Shown: piece by piece, positions 39,755-50,414 of the stretch | Layout of the letters: each line of letters starts with the position of its first letter | Position numbering within the stretch: position 1 is the stretch's first letter | Source of the DNA: Diploptera punctata | Taxonomy: Eukaryota > Arthropoda > Insecta > Blattodea > Blaberidae | Direction: 5' to 3' | DNA length: 64,000 nt | NCBI GenBank assembly: GCA_030220185.1 | Contig: JASPKZ010000419.1 | Location: 4,049,501 to 4,113,500, forward strand | Position numbers and translations under genes: made by a program | Notes under the pieces: model-generated | Database searches by the model: none | What the model was told of the DNA's origin: nothing | Seen by the model: the letters and a program-made list of their open reading frames with translations, nothing else

Positions 39755-40012
39755 AAATTAATATAAAATTATAGAATATTCACCTGAAAGGTCCGTCTCC
39801 TCAACTTAATTATCATTTAACTGTAGCGCTTTCGGGACTTGTCCAATCATCGGCAGGATTCAAAACTGGTGTTTCACTGAAGATCTGTTAGAGGGGGTTG
39901 CATGTATTGGGTTCGTTTTCGTTTATCACCTTTCAGGTGAATATTCTATAATTTTATATTAATTTTGAATAAACCTCAACGGAACACATCATGAATCTTA
40001 TAAAAGTTAATT
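39755..40012. mobile_element. PLE-derived inverted unit
   Basis: Left side: TATAAAATTATAGAATATTC, the ACCTGAAAGGTCCGTCTCC block, hammerhead-like motif (39821-39856, minus) and the start of the PLE C-terminal region (GGTGTTTCACTGAAGATCTG). It joins abruptly at about 39930 to the inverted ACCTTTCAGGTGAATATTC end and AACCTCAACGGAACACATC. Shortened sister of 31620-32215. Confidence 0.7.
39821..39856 (-). ncRNA. Hammerhead-like motif (type ii)
   Basis: Same as 5471-5506, except that stem II has one mismatch (TTGGAC against GTCCC). Confidence 0.4.
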
Positions 40013-40254
40013 TCATAATAGGAAGATATGAAAGGTGAGTGTCGTTCAATAGACATCGTGAACGCTCGTATAGCTGCAATTATACTAAAACGTTTTATAC
40101 TTCTCGTTGACATCTGCAGAGGATGCAATGCACCAATCGCATGCCTAATATACGCACGAAGAAAGGTTTGAACTACTTAGCAAAATCTCGTTCGAGAGTT
40201 CACATATTAAATCATTATAAGATGTTCGGAATTGCGAACTTGCTTATTTAAACT

Positions 40255-40720
40255 CAGTGTCTAAGAGACTGGCAGGTCTTATTTACTGGAAACAGACTTT
40301 AAACATTATTTTGGAAAACGGAAAAGGTTTTAGTGAAGGCTGCGATGAATATACTTATTTAGTTATTAAAATTAACAAGATAAATAAAAATATAATAAAT
40401 GATATTGAAATACAAATTTATAAATCAGTAACCAGGAGCATCATAATATACAGAGCTGAGACTTAGAAACCTGATTAAAAATACTAGATTAAAATTGTCA
40501 ACGGAAATGGACCTGCTAACAAAATTAGATAGGCATTACAGATTGGAAAACGTTAGGAATGTTGTAATCAGGCAGTAAATAAAGAATTCTATAATAGGCT
40601 TCATTAAATATAGACAACTGAAATTATATGGCCATGTCAGAAGAATGTCGGAGCTGAGATCACCTGAAAATATTTAATTGGTCTCCTTAGGGATACTTTT
40701 AAAATTCATGACGAAACACC
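40255..40720 (+). mobile_element. LINE-B 3' part, decayed
   Basis: Open piece 40257-40466: a CDEYTYLVIKINKINKN stretch and SVTRSIIIYRAET, matching EITYLGIKINKNGSYEE and the ITYGAE motif of LINE-B. Then broken sequence up to YMAMSEEC..., equivalent to WYGHVRRM. Inactive. Confidence 0.8.
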
Positions 40721-40737
40721 GTTGAGATTAATATGTA

Positions 40738-40884
40738 ACATTTATAATATAAAAATAGATACCTGAGATCTCAGTCTTTCTCAACTTTAGATGTAGGATG
40801 TGGAGTACTTTCGAAGCATAGGGCCTATATCTAAAGTTGAGGAATACTGAGATCTCGGGTATTCTATTTTTATATTGTAAATGT
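40738..40884. mobile_element. Hairpin MITE-like element, 55-bp arms
   Basis: Arms 40738-40792 and 40829-40884 (ACATTTATAATATAAAAATAGA, CTGAGATCTCAG, TCAACTTTAGAT) are near-perfect reverse complements around a 36-bp loop. No obvious TSD. It sits inside the end of the LINE-B remnant. Confidence 0.85.
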
Positions 40885-41002
40885 TCTCTAGGAAATAAAG
40901 AAGAAGGGTGATCTAATATTACATGAATACAAGTGATCCAGAAGATCGTGGTGGAGAATGGACAGGAAGAAGAAATTAATGAAGAAAAAACAGTTTCATC
41001 TA

Positions 41003-41265
41003 TGTATTCACGTAGACTTTCACGGCCGGAGTTGCTATGATGACCTCGATGAAGATTTTCGGGCTGTAGGCCGTGGTCGTGAGGCTTGTAGTTCCCCGAA
41101 TTTTCGCCAGAGACTGCGTCTGGCATCCTCAAGGGTTGTCTTAAATTGCCAGTCTCAAGACAACCCTTGAAGATGCCAGACGCAGTCTCTGGCGAAACGT
41201 CGGGGAACTACAAGCCTCACCACCACGGCCTACAGCCCGAAAATCTTCATCTAGATCATCATAGT
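41003..41265. mobile_element. PLE 3'-end palindrome with two hammerhead-like motifs
   Basis: Arms 41049-41142 and 41157-41251 are inverted copies around a 14-bp loop. Each carries the type iii motif (GCCAGA-CGCAGTC-TCTGGC, GAAA). Outside the left arm the CCGGCCGTGAAAGTCTACG block (complement) follows. The left copy has GAAAATTC where the right has GAAACGTC. Confidence 0.75.
41164..41205 (+). ncRNA. Hammerhead-like motif (type iii)
   Basis: CCC stem I, TTGAAGA core (first base changed from C), T, hairpin GCCAGA-CGCAGTC-TCTGGC, GAAA, ACGT, GTC cleavage triplet, GGG closing stem I. The core change would be expected to damage catalysis. Confidence 0.42.
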
Positions 41266-41416
41266 TTCATCTATACTTTGTAACCTGTTCAATAGTAAAT
41301 AATAGATTCTAAATATTTCCAAAAGACCGTGTTCCTAGGATTGTAATTATGTATTATTTCCTTTCTCAAAAATTATTTAGGCCTATTTAAACAGATTCCA
41401 TAATATGGGTATACAT

Positions 41417-41807
41417 CCATCGATCCATACTAATTCTACCCGAATGCAGGTCCTTCACTACAATTATAGCATTTTCATGCTATGCTTGCAGCTTTAGTAG
41501 AGAATTGTAGGTATAGTAGCTTCCCGTTGCTTTCCACACCGTTGAAGGATGATGATGATGATGGTGATAATAATGATGATGATAATAATAATGATGATGA
41601 TAATAATGATGATAATGATGATGATGATTATGATGGCCATACGATTTAGGGGACCGTTTGGGCCTTAAAGTTTTCCTGACATTTGTCTTATAGGTGAGGA
41701 AAAACCCTGATAAAAACCTCACCCAGAAAAATTGCCCCGACCGGGGATCGAACCCGGGCCAGCTGCGTGACAAGGCAGCACACTACCTCGAGACCACAGC
41801 GGTGGAC
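41417..41807 (-). mobile_element. SINE-A copy 10 with expanded GAT tract
   Basis: Full-length copy; the internal tract at 41547-41636 has grown to about 90 bp of GATGATAAT units. Flanks ATGGGTATACA and ATGTGTGTACA are a diverged TSD. Confidence 0.93.
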
Positions 41808-41881
41808 ATGTGTGTACATATGTTTTGTAAATCGTAATATAGCAAATCTGTAATTATATATATATATATAATAGATATATA

Positions 41882-42215
41882 ATAAATAAGAATTTCAAGA
41901 AGAGAAAAAATTAGCAACGCAGTTATAAGGGAGAAAATGAAGATTGAAGACAGTATTTTAGATTGTATTAAAATTCAGCAATTGAGATAGTACAGACATG
42001 TAAAGCGAATGGAAGAGGATCGGCTACCAAAATGTGTTTTGGAATGGAAACCTGAGGGAAGACGAGGCAGAGGAAGAACTAAAACCTCTTAGAGTAAGGG
42101 AATATATTTATACATGAAGGAGGAACGTCTACACCGAGGAGATTGGATGGACCGACAAAATTGGCTATTAGGAATAGGACGATGTCAAAGACATTAATCA
42201 ACCTATGATCTATCT
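41882..42215 (+). mobile_element. LINE-B 3' end
   Basis: Parallels 11440-11785: KCVLEWKPEGRRGRGR, RGDWMDRQNWLLGIGRCQRH and the terminal ATTAATCAACC. Several stops. Preceded by a (TA)n run. Confidence 0.85.
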
Positions 42216-43250
42216 ATATTTAAATACAGTGGTCCGTATGTCATTAAAATGATTATTACATGATTTTTATATCATTTGTCGATCTAATTGTGACGTATCG
42301 CTCTTTTCCTCTAAGGACTCCAGTTTTCAAACGCGCAAAAATAATAGCCAATGCGTGTTTAGGTCATGATGTTATAATTTATGTATCGCACCGGTATCTA
42401 TTAAAAATTATTATTATTTTTTTAATGTTGATTCCCTAACATAATGGACTGCGAATAGTCTAAAATATCTGCAAACCAATGCATAATTTATTGTACGTAA
42501 TGCATTTTCAGTGTAGATGTTCACCTCATTTCAAATCCCGATCCTAAACAAAAATTTCACAACAAAAAACCACGCTACGTATTTCAGTTGTTCGTAAAAT
42601 ATAAATGTAACATCCAATTTATTAATTAATTATGTTATTTTAAAGACTATTTAATTCAACAGTTATTTAAGCTATCGCCTGAATATGTTTTCAATCAAAT
42701 ATTATATTTTATTGATATTTTTATTGTTACGTATGCTGTCTTAGCTCTGATTGGAAGATACACGTAAGATACATTCCCTCTACTTCATGTACCACACAGT
42801 TTCTATCTCATTACTTCTTTCTACTCGCTTTCATTCACCATCCTCTCACCATAAGCTTAAAATGCATGGTCTAGAGACAACTTAACTTTAGCTCTGGCTC
42901 TACATCGAACTTCTTAATATTTCTCAACATTTCTTGTTTCGGCTACCCATCCTGGAATTCTTTTCGCGGACTAAACAAAAAGTGTAAGCAAATTCTACGT
43001 TTATTTTCCATTATTGTTTTATATTGTATACTTTCATAACAAAGCCTATAATTTAATCAAGTGAGAGGTAATTTGTATTATTAATATACAGGTCTATTCA
43101 GAAAGAAGGAACAGACTTCAAACATGTATTTCTTCCAAACTACAAAACATAGAAACACAATTCCAACATTCCATTTTTTGGTTCCGAGAAAACAAAAAAA
43201 AAATTCCATCAGTTAGAACTTTAAAACATGCTCACATATACACACGCACG
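42216..43250. other. No recognisable gene
   Basis: AT-rich with short chance ORFs; no shared repeat identified. Confidence 0.5.
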
Positions 43251-43252
43251 CT

Positions 43253-43277
43253 TACACACACACACACATACATACAT

Positions 43278-43316
<39 letters not shown>
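43253..43316. repeat. (CA)n microsatellite
   Basis: Interrupted CA/CG repeat next to SINE-A copy 11. Confidence 0.95.
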
Positions 43317-43319
<3 letters not shown>

Positions 43320-43626
43320 CCATCCATAGTAATTCTGCCCGATGGCAGGTCTTTCACTACAATCATAGCATTTTCATACTATGTTTTGCAGCTTTACTAG
43401 GGCATTATAGGTGTGGTAGCTTCTCGTTGCTTTCCATCACCAGTGAAGGATGATGATGGCCATATGATTTCGGGGACCGTTTGGGCCTTAAAGTTTTTCT
43501 GACATTTGTCTTTCAGGTGAGGAAAACCCCCGATAAAAACCTCACCGAGAAAAACTGCCCCGACCGGGGATCGAACCCGGGCCCGCTGCGTGACAAGGTA
43601 GCACGCTAAATCGAGACCACAGCGGT

Positions 43627-43628
<2 letters not shown>
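43320..43628 (-). mobile_element. SINE-A copy 11, inside a (CA)n/(TA)n microsatellite
   Basis: Complete minus-strand copy. CA repeats lie on both sides (ACACACACACATATAT before, CACACACACACATATATA after), so the SINE seems to have landed within a compound microsatellite, or the tract grew from the TSD. Confidence 0.92.

Positions 43629-43692
<64 letters not shown>
43629..43692. repeat. (CA)n-(TA)n compound microsatellite
   Basis: CA run at 43629-43656 followed by a TA run at 43657-43692. Confidence 0.95.
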
Positions 43693-43693
<1 letters not shown>

Positions 43694-44074
43694 AAATTGG
43701 TGATACAGTTTCCACGCTTGTATTCACACAGAATTTTTAAATGAAAAAAAATGTAATAATGTTTCTTTTACCTGCAGCCAGTGGTCTCAACAGTGGTCCT
43801 AAATCCATACATTACTGATGGCTCAAATTACTATAAACTGTAGGTAGAATTCAAATTGAAAGAAACCCTTAATAAAACATCCGCAGATATTGTTTACGTC
43901 CCCACGAGGGACAAGGGTACTCTCATAAGCAAACTAATTGAGTTTCGCTACAGATGTCAAATAATAGGTGATTAGCTCATCACTTCAAAGAGACGCCTAG
44001 TAGGTAACTTAAAGTATTATTTGAATGTGAAAGGCCGATCAAATTTTCCTCAGAGGTACTAATTTAGGCTGGAA

Positions 44075-44166
44075 GTTTTTTTTTACGACCCCGAGCATTT
44101 TCAGAATCGGGGACCACGTCTTAAACCCCCCACCCCCCGGAGTTCTTGATGCTAGGATTTTTTATC
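44075..44166 (-). mobile_element. SINE-C fragment
   Basis: Contains TTTTTACGACCCCGAGCATT and CCCCCGGAGTTCTTG, matching the distal part of SINE-C (compare 15795-15880). The tRNA-like head is absent. Confidence 0.5.
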
Positions 44167-44280
44167 CATATATTACATTAGTTTTGCTTTTTAATTGACA
44201 TTCTGCAAAGATACATTACATTTACTGCTACGGCTAAATGTAATTTCAGATTTTTTATAAAAACATCTAAAACTGATTAA

Positions 44281-45136
44281 TTTATTATATAAAAATCAAT
44301 GTTTGTTTGTTTGTTTGTTTGTTTGTTTGTACGTATCCTATGCGCGGCCATACCGTTGATCCGATTTTGATGGCTTTTTTTGCAAAATGTTCAGGAGATT
44401 CCCGGAATGATCATAGGCTATAAGGGAGATGTAATACTCAACCCCTTCATCCCTACAAATCACCCTTTGTAGCGAAAAACGTGAAATAAAATCCCTATTT
44501 TGACGCTTAAATGGCTTATGCTGCCTAAACCATAACAAATCCACCAAATTAATGTACACAGAATTGAATATCTCGAAAAACTCTACACAAAGTCCGCGAC
44601 AGCATATGTTTATCTTTTACGGATAACTCACAATAACCATTTTGGTCGTTTATTGATTCCAAGAAGATCGTAATAAGTAGATTCGCGGGCAAGCGTGCTC
44701 TGCCATACCGTTCATCCGATTGTGATGGGGCTTTTTGAAAAACGTTCAGGAGATTCTGGGAATAAACATAGGCTTCACCCCTAAAAAAATCACTCTTTGT
44801 AGGCTATAAGAGAGTTGTAATACTCTACGCCTTCACCCCTAAAAATCACTCTTTGTAGTGAAAATCGTGAAATAAACTCTATTTTGACCTTACGCTGCAT
44901 AAACCATAAAAAATACACCAAATTATTGTACACGGAATTTAATATCTAAAAAAAACTCTACAAACAAGTCCGCGACAGTATATGTTTATCTTTTATGAAT
45001 AACTCACAATAACCATTTTTGTCTTTAATTGATGCCAAGAAGAACGGGATTAGCTGATTCCCGGGCAAGCATAACAGCTCGAGGCTGGTGGTAAACATTT
45101 ATTTAGGCGTAGCTGCGCACGCCGCGTATTAGCTAG
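44281..45136. mobile_element. Non-autonomous Helitron 1
   Basis: Homologous along its length to 46483-47340. It starts TTTATTATATAAAAATCAATG (the first TC of the family is TT here) with a (GTTT)n run, and ends GCCGCGTATTAGCTAG followed by T. The body is two direct repeats of about 390 bp (CCATACCGTTGATCCGAT and CCATACCGTTCATCCGAT). No coding capacity. The CTAG end and insertion before T are Helitron hallmarks. Confidence 0.85.
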
Positions 45137-45138
45137 TA

Positions 45139-45260
45139 CAGGGCTTCCAATATAAAACCGGACACGCCTCACGGGGTTTCACCCGCCAGGCTGCGCTCTC
45201 TCCTCGCCCGCATTTCACTCTGCCAGCCGCAGAGTGTCCGGTTTTATACTGGAAACCCTA
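45139..45260. mobile_element. MITE with 26-bp terminal inverted repeats
   Basis: Left end AGGGCTTCCAATATAAAACC and right end reversed AGGGTTTCCAGTATAAAACC, both continuing GGACAC. TA on both sides (45137-45138, 45261-45262) fits a Tc1/mariner-type target. GC-rich centre. It begins within two bases of the Helitron end. Confidence 0.82.
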
Positions 45261-45349
45261 TATTATATAAGTATGTTAATCAACAACTGGAAATCTAGTT
45301 TACTATTTGTTTTAGTAGAGTTATATACAATATAACACATATGAAGATA

Positions 45350-45560
45350 TGTAGCGCACTCGCCCTACACTTCTGGGTTATGAGTTCGTGTCTCGGTTAC
45401 ACCGTATAGGGTTCGTGATAGACGAATTGGAAACAGGGCAGTTTTTCTGGGAGTTTCCTTCAAAAATTTTTCATTCCATCACTTCTCCACACTCATCTCA
45501 TTAATTTCGCTTCATTTCATCTGCTCCAGTGTTGGTGCGACAGGCCTCCGTGTAGATCAC
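45350..45560 (+). mobile_element. SINE-E (single copy)
   Basis: tRNA-like head: TGTAGCGCACTCGCCCTACA, GGGTTATGAGTTCGTGTCTC (B-box region). The body has GGGCAGTTTTTCTGGGAGTT, similar to the SINE-A body start, and TCACTTCTCCACACTCATC. Unclear 3' end. Confidence 0.5.
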
Positions 45561-45804
45561 AGGTCTTTAAAAAGTAAATGCAAAAAGTGGATAATATAAC
45601 TCTACGGTATAACTCTTAAAATTTCAAAAGTAACAAGAACATTGATTTATGTAAATTTTAATTTCACATTACAGCTCTTAAAAAATTTGTTATATACAAA
45701 CATGTATAATTAATAATTTACTGGGAAGTTATGCTGATATAAGTTTCATCACATTTTTCTGAATTATTTTCTTCGCTAATTACTATATGCAACTAACTAA
45801 TTCT

Positions 45805-45945
45805 GTTACTAACGAACCCGATGGTTCATGGCATGCACTCCATAAATCCCTATTCTCAACTAATGTTTTACAATCATCCTATGTACAATTTACTTCCCTG
45901 AAATCATGGTTAAAGTTATTCTCCCTCTCAGCTACTTATATATAA
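45805..45945 (-). mobile_element. LINE-C 3'-terminal fragment
   Basis: TACTAACGAACCCGATGGTTC, CATGCACTCCATAAATCCCT and TGTACAATTTACTTCCCTG parallel the LINE-C end at 36660-36790. Cut at the right by the MITE-like element. Confidence 0.7.
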
Positions 45946-45958
45946 AGGGTCTAGTATA

Positions 45959-46101
45959 GTCCACAGACGAAGAGAATGAAAACACGGGACGAAGGGAGGA
46001 CAAGGGGAATTGCAAGCGATGCAATGGCATACTACCTGAGAATAAAGGAACACTCATGACGTATGAAATACCTACTGCTTTCATTCACTTCGTCTGTGGA
46101 C
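45959..46101. mobile_element. MITE-like element with 23-bp inverted repeats
   Basis: Left GTCCACAGACGAAGAGAATG and right reversed GTCCACAGACGAAGTGAATG (one mismatch over 23 bp). 143 bp long. No clear TSD. Inserted between a LINE-C end and PLE sequence. Confidence 0.8.
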
Positions 46102-46104
46102 AAT

Positions 46105-46165
46105 AACTGTATTCACATAGACTTTCACGGCCGGAGTTGCTATGATGATCTTATCAAGATCATCA
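46105..46165 (-). mobile_element. PLE 3'-end fragment
   Basis: ATTCACATAGACTTTCACGG and CCGGAGTTGCTATGATGA are the same as at 41004-41045; ends with GATCTTATCAAGATC. The hammerhead-like unit is absent. Confidence 0.55.
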
Positions 46166-46482
46166 TGGTCTAGTAACTGATTGAAAACAAAAATCTGCTC
46201 ACTATACATTTCACGATTTGGAGACCTTTTTCCACATACCAGTGTAATACTCTTAAATAACAAATAGTTTACATTCATTTTGTTTTTATGCAATAGTGCA
46301 TACTGACCAGTTGTTATGTGCCTTCAGTGTGAGATTTTAATTTCTCATATTTATTAATTATTTTCTTCGCTAATAAATAAATGAGTAGATAAAAATACAT
46401 GTATAACAGTGAACAGTTTAATCCAAACAAATACAGCAATGGATAACTTAACTTGGAGGAGAAGGGTATAAGTGAATGTTAA

Positions 46483-47340
46483 TCTAATATATAAAAAATG
46501 AATGTTTGTTTGTTTGTTGGTGTGTTTGTTCGTATTCTATGCGTGGCCATACCGTTGATCCGAATTTGATGGGATTTTCGCATAATGTTTTCAGGGAGAT
46601 TCCCGGGATGAACATAGGCTATAACAGAGTTGAGATATTCAACTCCTTCACCCCTAAAAATCACCCTTTGTAGCGAAAAACGTGAAATAAAGTCCCTATT
46701 TTGACACTTAAATGGCTTACGCTGCCTAAACCATAACTAATACACCAAATTAATGTACACACAATTGAATATCTCACAAAACTCTACAAAAATTCAGCGG
46801 CAGCATATGTTTATCTTTTAAGGATAACTCACAATTACCATTTTTGTCTTTCATTGATACCAAGAAGATCGGGATACGTAGATTCCCGGGCAAGCGTGGT
46901 CTGCCATACCGTTCATCCGATTGAGTTGGGGCTTTTTGCAAAATGTTCAGGAAATTCCGGCGATGAACATAGGCTATATGAGAGTTGTAATACTCAACCC
47001 CTTCGCACCTAAAAATCACCCTTTGTAGTGAAAAACGTGAAAAAAGTATCTATTTTGGCGCTTAAATGGCTTACGCTGCCTGAATCATAACAAATACACC
47101 AAATTACGTACACAGAATTGAAAATCTAAAAAAAAAAAACAAAAAAAAACTCTACAAAAAAGTCCGCGACAGCATATGTTTATCTTTCACGGATAACTCA
47201 CAATAACCATTTTTGTCTTTCATTCATGACAAGAAGATCGGGATAAGCAGATTTCCGGGCAAGTATAACAGCGTAAGGCTGGTGGTGAAAACACATGAAC
47301 ATTTACTTAAGAGTACCAGCGCACGCCGGGTATTAGCTAG
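46483..47340. mobile_element. Non-autonomous Helitron 2 (textbook ends)
   Basis: Begins TCTAATATATAAAAAATGAA after an A and ends GCGCACGCCGGGTATTAGCTAG before a T, i.e. 5'-A/TC...CTAG/T-3', the Helitron rule of insertion between A and T without TSD. A short GC-rich inverted word lies just before CTAG. 858 bp, two internal direct repeats (about 46547-46900 and 46901-47270) as in copy 1. No ORF of note. Confidence 0.9.
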
Positions 47341-47860
47341 TGCATAATAAAATTATAGTATGGGCTAATGTTTATATTGAATCTGTTCATATTTTGCGGA
47401 TAAGTGGACTCGTACATAAGGAACACAAACACAATTTATGAGACTTGTCAGATATTCCTGGAATTTTATATTCTCATTGATCTTTAAACTTAATTTTGTC
47501 CAAATTTATTTTTTGTCACTTCTATCACTTATCTTCTGACCGCCTCATTTTAAATAAGTTTTTTAATTGAAGGTTGTTATGAAATAAATTAAGGAGTGAA
47601 ATATTTTTGTAATTTTTCTGTGAATATTTATACTTTTATTAAGTCAAATCGACAAACACGTCCACCGTATTTATTGTAGAGAGTTCCTCAGCATATAAAA
47701 ATCTGTATCTAACGTAGGATAATATAAAATACTCTAAAAGAAGACAATCTATCACATATTTTCACATATTCTTGGAAGTCCCTAGTATCTAAGGACTGGA
47801 TAATTAGTCGATTTTAACAGCTAAGATCGTTAGTGATTCAAATTTGAATGTGAAATAACC
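47341..47860. other. No recognisable gene
   Basis: AT-rich, short ORFs only. Confidence 0.5.
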
Positions 47861-47869
47861 GACGAAATT

Positions 47870-48059
47870 TCATCAGATGTCTTTCTTCAGGCTTGAGGGT
47901 CGTTTCTTTAAATCTAGGACACGGCTACTAGCTTTAGTTCCCTTCTGAAGGAACTTATGCTCCTGATTTTTATGATCTGAAAACTTCATCGATCCCCTCT
48001 AGGTTTGAACTCGCGAACCAGAGGCGAGCGTGGTAACCGCTACTTGGCCATGACCGACT
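47870..48059 (-). mobile_element. SINE-C copy 2
   Basis: Matches 15772-15969 in outline: TCTTTCTTCAGGCTTGAGGG at the tail side, TTCATCGATCCCCTCTAGG, GTTTGAACTCGCGAACCAGA (B-box complement) and GGCCATGACCGACTC at the head. Diverged. Confidence 0.6.
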
Positions 48060-48710
48060 CTATGGATTGGTTTAAGGTTGGGCCCATGGCTACGTTATGT
48101 AAAAGGGAAAAAATATAAATATTTATTTATTTGCTCATGTTTAATTTAATAGAAAAGTATTGCACATTACAGAAGACTTTTCTTGACAGAGATAAAGTAT
48201 GGTAAACAGTGAGTGATATGTTTTCGGAATTGCCAGTAGAAGAGTGTCTATCTCAAGCGAAGAGCTATTAATTTTGTTTTGTAGCAAATCATGACTCTGT
48301 TGTAACACAGGTCTAGTAAACGGGCACATAAAAGCAACCGCTAGAGCAGGCTCTTAATATTAAATATCGTATATTGTAGAGCTCCAGGTTTATTGTAGTC
48401 ATACAAGAACACAAGACTTTATGCTTCTGCTTCATCAGCTTATTTGTAACTTTACTATGTATACATCAAAGTATGATTTTAATATAAAAGAATCAAATCA
48501 TGATATTTTGTATAGTGACAGAATTAAATTAATTAAAATCTCTTGGCACAACAGCTCCAAATAGCCTAGGCCTACTAAATTGTTTGCAATCATTGGCTAG
48601 CAAATTAATGTACGCCAATTAGGAAGGATCAAAAAGTGACAACGATGTCAACCATAGCTTCAATTTTCGTAACCGAATGTTACTTCTTGTTTCGAATAAT
48701 TCCTTAGTTG
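48060..48710. other. No recognisable gene
   Basis: AT-rich; one 62-codon minus ORF (48329-48141) without motif. Confidence 0.45.
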
Positions 48711-48714
48711 TCCT

Positions 48715-48845
48715 CACTAGGCTGAGAGAACTCCATTCCAAACCCTTACACCGAAATAAAAATGTCTGTGGTATAACAGAGAGTCAAACCCGCACTCCTG
48801 GGATAGCCAGTCGAACACACTAACAGCCATATTATAGAGGGCTTC
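48715..48845 (-). mobile_element. SINE-D (single copy)
   Basis: Minus strand: a tRNA-like head with ATGGCTGTTAGTGTGTTCGA and GTGCGGGTTTGACTCTCTGT (B-box-like), then CATTTTTATTTCGGTGTAAG. No TSD detected. Confidence 0.45.
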
Positions 48846-49417
48846 AACATGAAAAAAATAATAAATAATAAATATTGTAGTCATACTTATAGAAGCAGGT
48901 ATATTGATTTTTTCAATTTTGTATGTTTTGCAGATATGATAATGATAACAATATCTGAAATCTGAGAGAAATAAACATATATTCGTAAGCGCAGTATTAA
49001 TTTCTTGTGGCAAGATGACGTGATGTAGCAGTAGTTAATGTGCATAATCCTACGGAAGATAAAGAGGACAAGATCAAGGATGAGTTGAATGAAGAATCAG
49101 AATGCGTATGTGATAGTCTTTCACGATATTATATGAAGATTATCTTAGGAAATTTTAATGAAAAAGTGGGACGGGAAGATATATTCAGGACACGAATAGG
49201 CAAATTAGTCTTCATGAAATTAGTAACGACAGTGACGTTAGATTAGTCACCTTTGCCACATCAAAGAATCTTGTTGTTAAGAATACAATATTCCAGCATA
49301 AGGATATTCATAAATACACATGGATGTTTCCAGATGGTGAAACTCGAACCAGAAAGATCATACATAGTGAACAAACGCTGACACAACAGCATCATCAAAG
49401 TTAGATCAGTTAGAGGT

Positions 49418-49573
49418 GTGCGGGGTTAGAAAACCACGCTGCTGCGCCACCATTTGTGCGGGTTATAAAACCACGCAGACTGCTACCATTTGTGCGGGTT
49501 AGAAACCACGCTAACTGCTACCATTTGTGCGGGTTATAGAACCACGCTGACTGCGACCATTATTGGTGCCGGT
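49418..49573. repeat. Tandem repeat, about 36-bp period, four units
   Basis: Unit: GTGCGGGTTATAAAACCACG followed by CTGACTGCTACCATTT. Units start at 49418, 49456, 49492 and 49527, plus a partial one. Confidence 0.92.
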
Positions 49574-50414
49574 TACGGATCGTGTTTTGTTGCTGTTGCT
49601 TCTATTAGAGTAGATCTGATTACCTCCAAGGTTATTAATCACAAAATTACTTGCCTCGGGCCCATGGAAGGCAAGGATTGATTCATCTTTCTTTCCAAGA
49701 CGTATTAACATAAATCCATAATGATTCTCAAATCCACAGAGTGACTGAAAATGATAGTTTTCACTATGATTATCAATTAGGAAAGCTAGACAGAAAAATA
49801 AAGGGAGTTGGAAATGATCTCCTAACTGAGTGAGTTTCCGTATAGGTTATCTAAACAGCTACGTGCACATAAATCAGACAGCACATGAATTATATAAAAG
49901 ATGATATTTAATGCAAACAAGTTGTCTGAAGTAAAAACAAAATCAAGATAAACATTTGATCATTCAGAAAAAGAATATAAAGTGAATAAATAAATGATAA
50001 TACTTCTACAGGACAAAAAACCACATCGTACCACATACCACACTCATGCTAGAGTCCAAGCCAGGGGCGGCTTCTACCCTGGTCTACAGGACCAACTAAA
50101 ACTGCGCCGCTTCTCGGCTTCAGACGACCTTGTCCATATTAGAGTTCCAATCCCATCTCGGACTGGATCGATGATTCAAAGATTGAATGCTGAATCAATG
50201 ATCTGCTTGAATGATAACGTTCTGCCTGTGCACCACGTATATGAAGGTTCCGAGGTAGAGGGGAGATGCGCCGTAGACACAGCGTAGCAGGAGAGGTAAA
50301 GAGGGAGAGTGGGGGTAGATGCAAGGAGAAAGGAATATTGGCATAGTTCATGAATATCACAGTCTAGGGAGGAGAACGACGCTTCAGTAATGAGCCGAAA
50401 AACGCACTTTCGGT
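49418..50414. mobile_element. About 1-kb insertion in the LINE-C endonuclease
   Basis: Bounded by TTAGAGGT (49410-49417) and TCAGAGGG (50415-50422), a possible diverged 8-bp TSD, as for hAT-type elements. It starts with four 36-bp tandem units and has a GC-richer right half (50020-50414) open for 97 codons on plus and 85 on minus, without motifs. No convincing terminal inverted repeat. Nature unknown. Confidence 0.5.
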
